In this document: positions 1 to 10,400 of the stretch, one piece after another | How the letters are laid out: each line of letters starts with the position of its first letter | How positions within the stretch are numbered: position 1 is the stretch's first letter | NCBI GenBank assembly: GCA_008828725.1 | Contig: MEHQ01002147.1 | Span: 2,731 to 66,730 of the forward strand | Length of the DNA stretch: 64,000 nucleotides | Direction of reading: 5' to 3' | From: Saccharina japonica | Lineage: Eukaryota; Sar; Phaeophyceae; Laminariales; Laminariaceae | Made by a program: the position numbers and the translations under genes | Notes under the pieces: model-generated | The model's input: only the letters and a program-made list of their open reading frames with translations | Databases searched by the model: none | Told to the model about the DNA's origin: nothing

Positions 1-125
1 TATATACAACAACGGAATACCAGGTATCCAATACCGAATACCGGGCGGGAGGGGTGTGCATGAGGCCGTGTTCTTTCCTTTTGCTCCTGCCACTAGTGAT
101 AGTACACGACGTAGTGGGGTGGGGG

Positions 126-328
126 TGTACTTCATTTTCATGCATGGCCGTAGTCTTATGACCATAGACCCTCGCATCGCTACATTGCCGGGACGGAGCA
201 TGTCGGGTTTTCACCGACCAGGCAGACATTGCTTTGGGGGGGGGGGGGGGGGGGGGGGCGTACTCATTTGTTGCTTGCCTTAGTCATTTGACCATTGACC
301 ACGCATCCCTTTCGAGACGGAGCACCGT
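126..328 (+). repeat. Dispersed repeat family A, copy 1
   Basis: Two modules separated by a run of about 20 G. Module 1 (126-232) carries GCATGGCCGTAGTC and GGGTTTTCACCGACCAGG. Module 2 (259-328) carries CTCATTTGTTGCTTGCCTTA and CCCTTTCGAGACGGAGCA. The same modules recur, singly or in swapped order, near 14560-14765, 49905-50130, 56337-56680, 58688-59060 and 59161-59255. No coding capacity; class unknown. Confidence 0.7.
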
Positions 329-539
329 TCCTACTCCTAATAGAGACACCTCCAACACTTGGGCGCTCATTACGTTGTTTCCATATATTACAGAGAAACC
401 TTTTGCTAATCTTATCCCGTTCCTGCTTCGCCGCCTGTGGCCACCATCTATCTCCTAAGATAGCGATCGTTTTCTCGGCGGGACCCTAGTAAACAGAACC
501 ATTTTTTTTTTGTGCGCCCTTGCCTCCGGCGAGAAAAAC

Positions 540-685
540 ACGCGCAACAATTTTTTTCGCCTGCGGCGAAAATGTTGCGCGCCCTAAAACGCGTGTTGCG
601 CGCGCGCAACCAGCCTTGCGGCGACTGTTGCGCAAAACGGTTATTTTGACCAAATGTTGCGCCAGCGCAACAGCGCAACACCTAG
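540..685. repeat. Cluster of GTTGCGC / GCGCAAC heptamers
   Basis: The heptamer GTTGCGC or its complement appears about eight times in under 150 bp, several back to back so that they form perfect palindromes such as GTTGCGCGCGCGCAAC. Spacers include the inverted pair TTTTTCGCCTGCGGCGAAAA. The block could fold into stable hairpins. It is not part of a recognisable gene. Confidence 0.6.
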
Positions 686-832
686 TTAATGCCCTGGTGT
701 GTAGTACATATTGGCGTACTCGTAGACCGTAGAGGCGTAGACGAGCAGGCGACAGACTACTGCAAGTGTAAAAGCCTACTCGTGTGATCTTGACAAATAA
801 ATGCGTCAGCGGTCAGCGATGAGTTAGACCTT

Positions 833-919
833 GGGGTAATACGTCGGTGCCCAACTCGTCGATACCTACTCCGCTGGGGTAATACGTCGGTGCCCAACAG
901 GTCGATACCTACTCCGCTG
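833..919. repeat. Tandem direct duplication, about 43 bp x 2
   Basis: Two adjacent, nearly identical units begin GGGGTAATACGTCGGTGCCC and end CGATACCTACTCCGCT. They differ mainly in CTCG versus CAGG before the CGATACC motif. This is a recent local duplication in non-coding DNA. Confidence 0.8.
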
Positions 920-3122
920 TGCACGCTGCGTGGTATGTATATCAAGGCATCGAACGCCAGTCCCACGTGCTTTTTATCACACCTGGGACCAGCACGAGTA
1001 AAAAGTAGGTACCGGTATACCTACTGGAGGCAGATTACTCGGGCTGTGGGTTGAACAAAGATCACTCAGGAATCTGTTGTCAAGTAGGCACGCGTAGGTG
1101 TTTCGGCAACATACACAAACGACGTGGAAATAGAGTAAGGGATTTGCAACCGAGATCCGTATTTCGAAGTTTCAGAAAAAAAGGACGCAAATAAACTGGA
1201 ATACAGTTTTTTTTTAGCTCTAGTTTTCCCTTTTTTGGGCCCAATAACCTACTATTATACCGCACGTCGGAACATGTTTTTTTTCTTGCGCGGCATCTTC
1301 GGGAACGCGTCAAGAACGAGTAACAATATCCACCTGAAGAACAATAATTTAGTGAAGGCCGTTTTATAGTCGGTGATGTAGCCATCGCACTCTTAATAGG
1401 CTCCCGCGCTTGAAATGAAACATTTTTTGTGATTTTGGGAGTTTTTTGTGCTGCTGGCTCGCAACTTCGAGTACACGAAAACACCTCGTGAGTCGTTTCT
1501 GGCTGCCTTCGTACGACTGCTGCCTGGCGCACCCGACGCCCTCACACACCCCATCAGGTGTAGTTGTTCCAAGTGAATTGCAAACGTTCAGTTCAACTGA
1601 ACTTCAATGTTTTATCTTTGCTTTTTGTCTCGTCTTGTGCACCCCAAATTTCGACCAATTTCGACCACTGCAGTACCTTTAAGTCTGTTGGTGTAGGCCT
1701 CTATTGAGAACGCGCAGACGGCCAATCTGAAGAGAATCACAAGCTGCTGTGATTAAGCTCTCTCGGTTCGCACCCGCTCTCTGGTAGGCACGAACCAGCC
1801 GAAGGTGCAAACGCAGCGTGTCAGAATAGCGGCGCCGATCTGTATTGCGAAAATATACACTAGAGGTTAGAGTCACTCGGAAACCCGGGGATTGTGAGTG
1901 GATAAGATCCTCCGTGGCCTCAAGTCGCCGACGACGAAGTAGTGATTACTATTAGTTTTCTAGGTATTACAGTTAGTAATGTTAATAGTTGCGTGCGGTA
2001 ATTTGCGGAGTTCTGTGTCTTCGTATCTGGTTGGTGCATTTGCGGCTCGAATGGTGTTGTTTATTTACCTAAAACGCACCCGTCGTATCACGCAGCTTTC
2101 AAAGTTGAGTATCAACCACTCAATTGGATGTACTCACAGCAGGCGCATTTGTAACAATGTTACCCTGGTTAAAAATACTCAAGTCAGTTACGAGAGCTTT
2201 CACTACCCAACTATCGGAAATACGGTGCTAGCTGTGAATTCCAGCCAACCTACAGCCACTTCGATTACCCACGATAATACCGACTACCGTTACCGATCAT
2301 GTTTTCATTCGGAGTACAAATACAGGTGCAGATGCAGATAGTAGTACTTATTATTCTCCGTGAACGCACTAAGAATGCCCGCCAACAGGCGTGCAATATG
2401 ATTGCAGCAGTAGTCGCCTCGCGAATCATCTCTCTTCATCGGGTTCAGAGGGGGACGTCTCAGTTGCCGCTTTGCCGCACAATGCGGCATGCCTCCCTTG
2501 CTGAGTGCCACTTGAGGTGCTACTTCGTCTTCGCCCGCCATCGACCCTAGCCACTATATAGCCACTCATAACAACAGCTGTTTGCTGTGCGTGCGGTGTG
2601 TTTTTCGCAGAAACGGCGCCAAGGGCAGGAGCGGGGGCGAGTGCGTGATGACAAGGGTGATGGACATGGAAACAACCTCAGCTCTATTGATCTAGCACGG
2701 CGACGACTGGAGCACTACGTATTGGATCACAAGGTTCGACCTGTTTCAGCCGATTCCAAATTTCCCTCTAGTTCTGAGGATAAGGTCTTTTTCATACGCT
2801 GTCATGAGTGGCCGCCAAATGTTGAATTCACGCCGGATTTTTCGGCTATTTTTCTGTAACATACTCGAATCGTGTGATTGCAAAGCCAATTTTGATTTAC
2901 GTCTATTCCCGACCAGAGATGGGCGTCTACGTGATGTTTTCACAAATCCTCGAATATCGCAGACTTTTTTTTTCGGTTTTCTCAACACCCGAAACAAAGG
3001 CGGCGCTGTAGAGGCTTGTTACGTCGCTTAACGGTATAGTTGTGCCGAATCGTAAGGGCCATCGGAGCCCATCAGCTGTTCAAATTAAGACCATCGATTG
3101 CCACGGTCTTCTCTTGGTTCAG

Positions 3123-3635
3123 GTGTCCTCCTTAGAAGACCTTGAAGTCGAACTCAACCTTGAAGGTGAGCCCAGCATGTCCTCGGCCGAGATGGTGACC
3201 GCCATCGAGGAGCTGGAGAATGGCGGCCATTTCACCGGTATTTGGATCAACGACGCACGAGGCGGGAGGTCCTTTGTTCGCGCCAGCCTGGACGAACTGC
3301 GCAGCGTAGCATCCTTCATTAACCATAAGGGCCGGTTGACAGTGGAAGAACTTGCGATAGAGACGAACAGGGTTTTAGGGATTTCCCCCTTGCCCGAGGG
3401 GGGGCGTGGAGGGAGGGGAGAAGGGGTTGAAGTTGATGACGATGCAAGCGATGGGGCGGAAGATTTGCCGAAAGGAGGTGTGACAGACCAGGTGCCCTGT
3501 GTCGGCGCACCGGTGGCTTGCGAAGCGGCGACAGACACCGATGCGTCGAATGCTGGCTGTCAGGAGGATAGCGTGCCGTCGAAAAGTGTGATATCAAGTA
3601 AAGAGGTCCCGGGTAGTCTTCGAAGAAGACATTGA
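3123..3635 (+). CDS. DDRGK1: DDRGK1/UFBP1-like protein, C-terminal exon (partial)
   Basis: DDRGK1 (UFBP1) is an ER-membrane adaptor of the UFM1 conjugation system; its C-terminal winged-helix-like domain carries the name-giving DDRGK motif. The exon starts after the acceptor TTGGTTCAG with GTG in phase 0 and ends at TGA 3633-3635. Its first ~85 residues follow the family pattern: SSLEDLEVEL, then a helix ending IEELENGGHFTGIW, the variant motif NDARGG where DDRGK is expected, then LDELRSVASFINHKGRLTVE and an ELAIETNR end. After that comes a family-atypical Gly/Glu/Asp-rich tail of about 80 residues. The N-terminal membrane segment and charged coiled coil must be encoded upstream; I found no exon for them in 1-3122. 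The family call rests on the domain pattern only. The open frame upstream to 3042 is probably intron read-through. Confidence 0.72.
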   Translation: MSSLEDLEVELNLEGEPSMSSAEMVTAIEELENGGHFTGIWINDARGGRSFVRASLDELRSVASFINHKGRLTVEELAIETNRVLGISPLPEGGRGGRGEGVEVDDDASDGAEDLPKGGVTDQVPCVGAPVACEAATDTDASNAGCQEDSVPSKSVISSKEVPGSLRRRH

Positions 3636-4034
3636 ATCAAGAGACAAACCCTACACACCTCGCTCGCGGGCTCAGTGCAAGCGGATGCAAAATTATTGAC
3701 TTGTGTGACCGTGCGGTAGATGGAATGATGAGCACGGAGTATAGCAGCATGATATATAGCCGCGATGCAATTGCCCCGTCACACGTTGGGCGGGGTGCAA
3801 GGGAAAAAACAACGTAGACACGGCAATAGTGCCATTTTTGAATGTAATTGATTGCTGGCCTCCAAGGATCCAGCCGCGCCTGCACACGCACTGATTCTCA
3901 GCGCAAAATAAAACTGCAAAACATCACGCACGCCACTCAATTAAGTACAAGCCCCACATTCGGACCACACGAGCAATGACCACCAGTGCATGACTCCTTC
4001 GGCACGAGCCCCTCGCCGGGGTGACTTCTCTCCA

Positions 4035-7000
4035 TTAGTCATGCTTTTTCCTGGACACCCCCTGTATACCCCGCACAAGAAGCCCGCTGACGGTATGTAC
4101 ACCTCCAATGATGGCACACACGCTAGTGATGAACTCCAACATCGATCTCCGCGTGTCGGTATACCGGACCATCACCGGGTTGAAGTCATACGATAACTCC
4201 AAGCCCAAACGCAACGTCGGTGCCGTTACGTCCTTGACCGCGACCGCTTCCCCCACGAACGCGACGTTCGCCGAGTACGTGTACGTCTTTACCTCTGCCC
4301 GGTACATACGCTGGTGTGAAATCGGCACCACCTTCAAGGAGTACTTCACCAGACCCGACCCCTCTAACGAGACGAACTTGTTCCCCGCCAAGGAATTCCT
4401 CCCCTCTCCTATCGACCCTGACATCGGTGGCCCGAACCCGAAATCGTGAATCGTGTGCGTGACGTTTTGCCCCGCCACCCCTGCCGTTCCAGCCCGCGCC
4501 TCTCCCCTGGTGGCGGCGAGGTAACCGTGCTTCAAAACTATCCTCGCCGGGTCGTGGTGCAAGACCTGCACCAAGATGGTGCCGGCCGATCTCTCCACCT
4601 CCACGGTGCCATCCAGGGTGCACCCCGACATCCCGCCCTTTTGTGGGAAAGGTTTTCTGTCCACCCGCGATGCTGGTCTCAAATCGACCGCCAAAGCCGC
4701 TGTGTTTTCCGCGCCTCCTAGGGGGTGATCTGCGACAATCTGGAGATCTGAAGGATGACAGCAGATGGAGTCGCGGCAGTCGAGGCGAGGGTCAGATATC
4801 AGAATGGAAAGGAAGAAAACACGACACGAGACGAACACCGCGTGCTTGCTTGTCGATAACGGGGTGTGCTGGGGGCGGAGGCCCTGTACGTAAAGCACGC
4901 CGCAGAAGGTCTACAAGGCACAGCGAGACTATCCTCAGTGCCACGGCCAACCGTGTAAACGTGTATATTGCCGCGGCGGTGTACCGGGTGAATGCTCGCC
5001 CTCGGGCTGCAGCTTCGGATACTAATACCAGGTACAAAACAAGAACAAACATAACTGGCTATAGAATGTACCGGTATGCCTCATCGCGATTAAGTGACAT
5101 GAACATATTATGAGGACAAGGAGTGGTTACGTACACAGCAGGCCTCGAATGGAAAGTTACTGAAATCAAGCTTGCCCAAGCTCATCAACTCCTCGTCAGG
5201 CGCCGTCATGCTCTCTCCTGGTCCTTGGGCATAACAGCAAACTAACGCCGAGTAAGTAGAGTGAAGGGAACGCCACAACAAACAGCTATCCCAAACGAAA
5301 AGGGGTGGAATACGACAGGAAATGAGTGCAACACACGCTGACCATTTCTACGAGCTGCGAGTAAAGCTAACAATGTCGACGAGGTAAGATGTAACAGCGT
5401 ATCTACTCGTGCGCAACGCTGCAGCGCTGGGTGCCGGGGTTTGTGCGCAGTTGCGTAAAAATAAACGTCGATATCGAAGAGTTCTTCAAGAGCCTACGGT
5501 ATGGTACGAATGGCTGATCATTCCTGTAACTTCACCAATGGATTGGCTACGAACGTGACTGCCTTCTATAGTCTCTGTATCGAAATTAACAATGATGCTG
5601 TACATTGCTGTTGTTGTCATCAGATTGACGCTTCGCCAAAATCCGTTGTTTCAGGACAGGCTCACTACGAGGACATGATATACAAATATGCATACCAGTA
5701 CCTGGTACGCTGAACTTTTCACACGAAAACCAACAGGTTTCGCCATATGATACTCGTGTACACTCGCCTGTGCAACCGATGTACGGGAAGGTAACATGCA
5801 GGCGAGCTGTAACAGCGTCGTGGTCGTGGAAGTCCGCGACCGCCATGTGGCTGGACGTGTCGACCTTGATGAACATCAACATCTCGGACAAGAAGAGCAC
5901 CACCATGAGGGTTACGGACGCGACCGTGACTGCAGGGGCGGACGGGTGGCGAAGGCGGAAAATCGGACAGACCGCGGCGAGCGAAACAACAGCGAGCAGC
6001 AAGTTTACATGGTATTAATAGTCCACGTAGACGTTTTACAGTACAGTATGTCAATGTGGAACGATTCCTAATCAGTGTCGATGTTTATAATGCTGTGCCT
6101 AACACAGACGTTCAGGATAGATTCGGGCAATTGTCAATTGACGTGATGGCTTTGGTTGGCTGTTCTTTTTCACTGTGTGCCCGCGGACTGTCATTCCGGC
6201 AGCACTTCAGACAGCAGCTGCGTGCTCCATCTTGTTCCCACGCCTACCGTGTGTTTTTGTACAGACAGCACTTCAGACAGTAGTTACGCTGTAGTCGGCA
6301 AATTCATTGGTAAAGAGTGGGAGGGGGGGGGGGGGGACGATGCTGCTGTAGTCGAATGGAGATTGCGGGCGTGTAGTTCAGTTTTGGACACGCATAACAT
6401 GCTGTAGGGATTTTAGGTGTACCTCTTCGGACTTGTGTATCCTTTCCCTGCTAAGTGTACGTGTTCTTTAGGATTCTCTGATGGCTCTAGCACTTTTGTG
6501 ACCACGGGCCGTGATCTTGCTAGATCAGACTATAGGGATTAGCAACTGAAACGAGTTTAATGTGAAGATAACAACACAACAACAATGTACTCGTAACGCG
6601 AAGTAGGGGATGCGCGAAAAAGACTTGCGATCAAAACAACAACAACAACAAAAACAGGAGAACCCGCAGTAGAGGGTAAGGGTATGCCACAGGTAGTCTG
6701 CTGCTGCAGAGAAGGCATCGTCTGGAAGAACTCTGGAAGGGACGGTACCATTAACACCATACCCCTCTGGACGTAAATGTACGGACCGTTTGGTATGTAT
6801 ATTCATGTTTAAATGCGCCTTATATTTCCGTCCAGATCGGATTAGGTACAAAATACCTGGTACGCGGTACGAGTACGACGAGAGCACGAAACGACCGAGA
6901 GCACGGCATATGGAACATCGAATATACCTGTGGTTTACGTGTACAACAACACGGCCAAAATACGACGCAGTAAGCAATATGACAGGCCACACAGGTACCA

Positions 7001-7204
7001 AGGTACTCGTACGAGCATAGAGCAGTAAGATGTGATGTGGGGCTGTAATGCCGGAAAGGTGTAAAGCACCAACAACAGAGGAACTTCGACCAGCCCATAT
7101 CATATGGCAAGCTCACCGATACCTCCGACGACAGAGCTGTCGAAGATGCCCTCAATAGCTTTGTTCCCGAGGTCAAATCTTCGAAATCGGCTAGCTGCAG
7201 CCAT
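4035..7204 (-). CDS. Erv41/ERGIC2-like ER-Golgi cargo receptor, 4 exons
   Basis: Erv41/ERGIC2 and Erv46/ERGIC3 form a COPII-packaged receptor cycling between ER and Golgi. Exons: 7123-7204 (ATG; MAAASRFRRFDLGNKAIEG), 5768-5929, 5135-5217 and 4035-4739 (stop). Phases match at all three junctions. Exon 2 holds the N-terminal membrane span (TVASVTLMVVLFLSEM) and the start of the lumenal domain (LHVTFPYIGC). Exon 4 holds the conserved lumenal block (GCTLDGTVEVERSAGT, NVTHTIHDFGFG, LVKYSLKVVP, LELSYDFNPVMV) and the C-terminal span FITSVCAIIGGVHTVSGLLV, ending in KKHD. The product is about 343 aa, close to ERGIC2 (around 380), and lacks the Cys-rich lumenal insert of ERGIC3. Exon 2 best ends at a GC donor (CAG|GCGAGT); a GT donor 9 bp earlier (5777) is also in phase but would remove the conserved Cys. 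Exon 3 and the start of exon 4 are the least certain parts. Confidence 0.87.
6484..6590 (+). repeat. LINE 3'-tail-like fragment
   Basis: The segment with TGACCACGGG and ending TTTAATGTGAAGATAACAAC matches the 3' end of the LINE at 37.7-39.5 kb (TGACCACGGG ... TTTTAATGTGAAGACAACAA). Only the last ~100 bp are present, as expected for a strongly 5'-truncated insertion. It lies in intron 1 of the ERGIC-like gene. Confidence 0.55.
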
Positions 7205-7493
7205 CGCACTGGCCGGCTCTGGCTATCGCCTAGCTACACCCTCCCCTACCAGCGAAGCAGCGAACACGAACACACAAGCTCAAAGTGAGTTGCTTGTTGT
7301 CGTGTGGTTGCTCCGCTTTGCACAGGGGACATTCTAGTATCTGACCCGGACAATACATCCTCCTTTAAGTACAATGAACTCCTTTTTTTACTTTGTAAAA
7401 ACGTTAAAAAAAAGCACAACAGCAACGTGGTCCTCAACAGCATCGGTGGTCGGAAAGTGCTGCTATTTACTATTTACAGCAACACCAAGCACG
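7205..7493. promoter_or_regulatory. Shared upstream region of two divergent genes
   Basis: The start codon of the minus-strand ERGIC-like gene (7204) and the chosen start of the plus-strand DUF2470-like gene (7494) are 289 bp apart, so both promoters must lie here or overlap the genes. I see no clear TATA box. There are A/T-rich tracts around 7378-7415 and a purine/pyrimidine mix elsewhere. The regulatory role is inferred from geometry alone. Confidence 0.4.
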
Positions 7494-10400
7494 ATGTTTG
7501 CCACCGCCGCTCGCACCCGGGTGTCGTTGCTGTTGCTCGTCGCAGTACACGTGTGTCTATACTTCCCAGCATCTTCGTACCGACCACCGCTCTTCCTCCT
7601 CGCGAGCCGAGCATGCGTTCGTAAAGCGTCGCCGTGGGTGACACGAAGTAGTGCTCATACTTGTTCCACGCAGCCCTTGCAACCGCCGACTACGATGGTG
7701 CTCGAGGAGTTTAACGAGGCGGAGATCATGGACCACCTGGAGCACGACTATATGGAGGACCTGGGGCTGTTGGCGATCAAATTTGGGACGATGATTGGAT
7801 CGATCGAGGATATCGAGGAGGTGCATGTCTCGGAGATAGACGGGTGAGTTCAAAAAGGCACCCTGGCATCACGTGTCACGTGGACACTCCACGGGCTATA
7901 CGAGGTGTACGTATATACGGGCTTGCGGCGTGTATCGCCGGCCTCCAAGCTCGTTTCGCTAAACACACCGCTGTATCCGACGTGTTAGGGTAAGGCTTAG
8001 TAACCATTCGGTACAGCTTTTGTCCTTGGGTTTACTACCTTCCATGTCGCCGTTGGGCAAGCCCTTACAAAGCGTTACGATAAAGCTCTTGTAGAAGGGG
8101 GTCTACGTGGAACCCTGTGGGCCTTGAAAGTCGCATGGCTTCGCGTGGGGGTATGTATCGTATGTACAGCAGCAGCAGCAGCAGTTTGCGGGAGGTTGAA
8201 CTTGGAGGGAGTGAGATGGAGGCTGGAACCATCGCGGGGTTGCGTTGTGCGCTCTCGCTGTAAACAACTCGTAACCTGATGTAGACCCATTTTTCATGTT
8301 TCGACCTTGTCTGCCCGCGATCCTTCTACGAATACTCGTACGTTCCTGGCAATATCAATATTGGTAGAGAGCCAACCTACGTACGTATGTATGGAGCACA
8401 GAGCACAGAGCACCTTCTACCTCCTATTACAACAAGGTGAACGTGGCGCAACTACAGTACGAGTACAGCAGTACCACAACCAGCACCCAATCAATGTCGA
8501 TATAGAGTGAGAGAGGGTTGATCAATGACAAAAATGCGAAATTTGTCACGCCGATTTCTCATCCAAACCGCCAGCTTTGAATATAATGTGTGTCTTCTTT
8601 AACCTTCCTTTCTATGTATGTACCCTACCCGTCGACATATGATATAATACTACTGTAAATAATAGTGTAATGCATGACCTCAACCCTCAAGTATTGAAGT
8701 CGTTCGGCCTAAATAAACAGCAGTACCAGGTACAGCAGTATGCATGCTTTTACAGCAGTATCTATTCACGACGCGGTGTTATTAATAGTTGTGTCCTGTG
8801 TGTTGTCTTCGTTTCTATGTTACACACTTTGCAGATAGTCTATTAATAGACTACTACAGTGTACGTACCTGGTACGTAAATAATATAAAATGCATCAAAG
8901 ACGCGGTGAAATTCGAAATTGGCCACACAGACGGAATAGGCCCAGGAATAAGATATACGTAGTCTACAGGTACAGCAGTAGTAAGAACACAAGGCTCACT
9001 TTTTGGGGGACGCCAAGAAAATTTTATTAAGAAATCGTGCTCAGCTGCGAGCGCTACACTTTTTTTTTTTCTTTTTTTTTTTCCATCCCATTCATTATCT
9101 TTGCACTTCCGTCTTTCTCCCTCCCTATTAATAGTCGTAACTCAGATCCGGGGTCACAAAGTAGTCTCCTCTCCCTCCTCCCCCACTACGGTTCTTGCCT
9201 TGATTTTTTATCGCGCAGAGGGTTTAGCCTTCCCAACGCTCGTCGATTTTCATCGAATTTTGCTAACTCACGCTCTCGCGCTTTCAGCTACGTAGTCAAG
9301 ATTTTTTGCGAGAAAAAGTCCCTACGGGCATGCACACGGGGGGGCTCGAACTCGTGACCTTGACGCTAACAAGTTTCGTGGTTACCTGCTAGCCCACCGG
9401 GGCGACCGGCTTACACTAAACCCTATATAAAGCTCATGCTTAAAGCTTATGCTTAACCCTTTTAGAACTGCAGTCCCGTTTTGGGAACAAACCACTCTAA
9501 TTCTAAGTGATTTGTCCCCAAAGCGGGACTCCAGTCCTATAAGGGTTAAGAGTGTTTAAGGATGGTTTCACAGCAAGGCTGTAAGGCCCGCTCAGCGTAT
9601 GTGCGTACACGTCGTACGAAGGCGTTTCTTGTTGGTGGACCCCTTACTAGCTATAACCCATGAAACGTCATAACCCATGTTTTTTTTTTTTTAATCCTCC
9701 GGCGGATGGGTAAAAATAAAGCTTACGCCCTCCACACTTCCACGTCTCACTGCGTGTCGTGTGTCAATTCAAACCCATGAAACTTCATAAAATATTATGC
9801 CCGTGGCTACATTATACTGGTATACTATACACGGTACATAACATCGTGATCACCACTACCGAAGCGTGTTGTATACCTGGTACTATTTAATAGGTAGTAA
9901 GGATACGAGGTGTGACCGTAAGGTTGACGGTTGTCGGTACAATAGTGCAGAAAGCAATTCGCACAAATTATTGTGTCCTCGGCTGTACGTAGCATATATA
10001 TACCATGAATAACATGCTCAATCCGAGTGCATGCATTAATATTGTACCTGGTACTCTTGTAGGACCAGGTATGTACCAGAGGGTAACCTATGATAGCGGT
10101 ATACCGGTATGATACCCAATACCAGGTCTGAACCAGTCGTATGTATATGTCTGGTCAAGATCGTGAGTTCGAGCCCCCCCGAGTGCATGCTCGTAGGGAC
10201 TTTTTCTCGCAAAAAAATACCTTGACTAGCGGAAAGCGCGAGAGCGTGAGTTGGCAAAATTCGATGAAAATCGACGAGCGTTGGGAAGGCTGAACCCTCT
10301 GCGCGATAAAAATCAAGGCAAGAACCGTAGTGCGGGAGGAGGGAGAGGAGCCTGCTGTGTGACCCCGGATCTGAGTTACGACTAGGGAGGGAGAAAGACA

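Larger units (their letters stand above)
1..3122. other. Non-genic stretch with repeats, left of the DDRGK exon
   Basis: I see no convincing coding exon here. It holds a copy of dispersed repeat family A with a G homopolymer (126-328), a dense cluster of GTTGCGC/GCGCAAC heptamers (540-685), and a 43-44-bp direct repeat (about 833-919). The rest is ordinary AT-rich sequence. Part of it is probably intron of the DDRGK-like gene, because the exon at 3123 begins at an acceptor and its upstream exons are not visible in this window. Confidence 0.6.
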
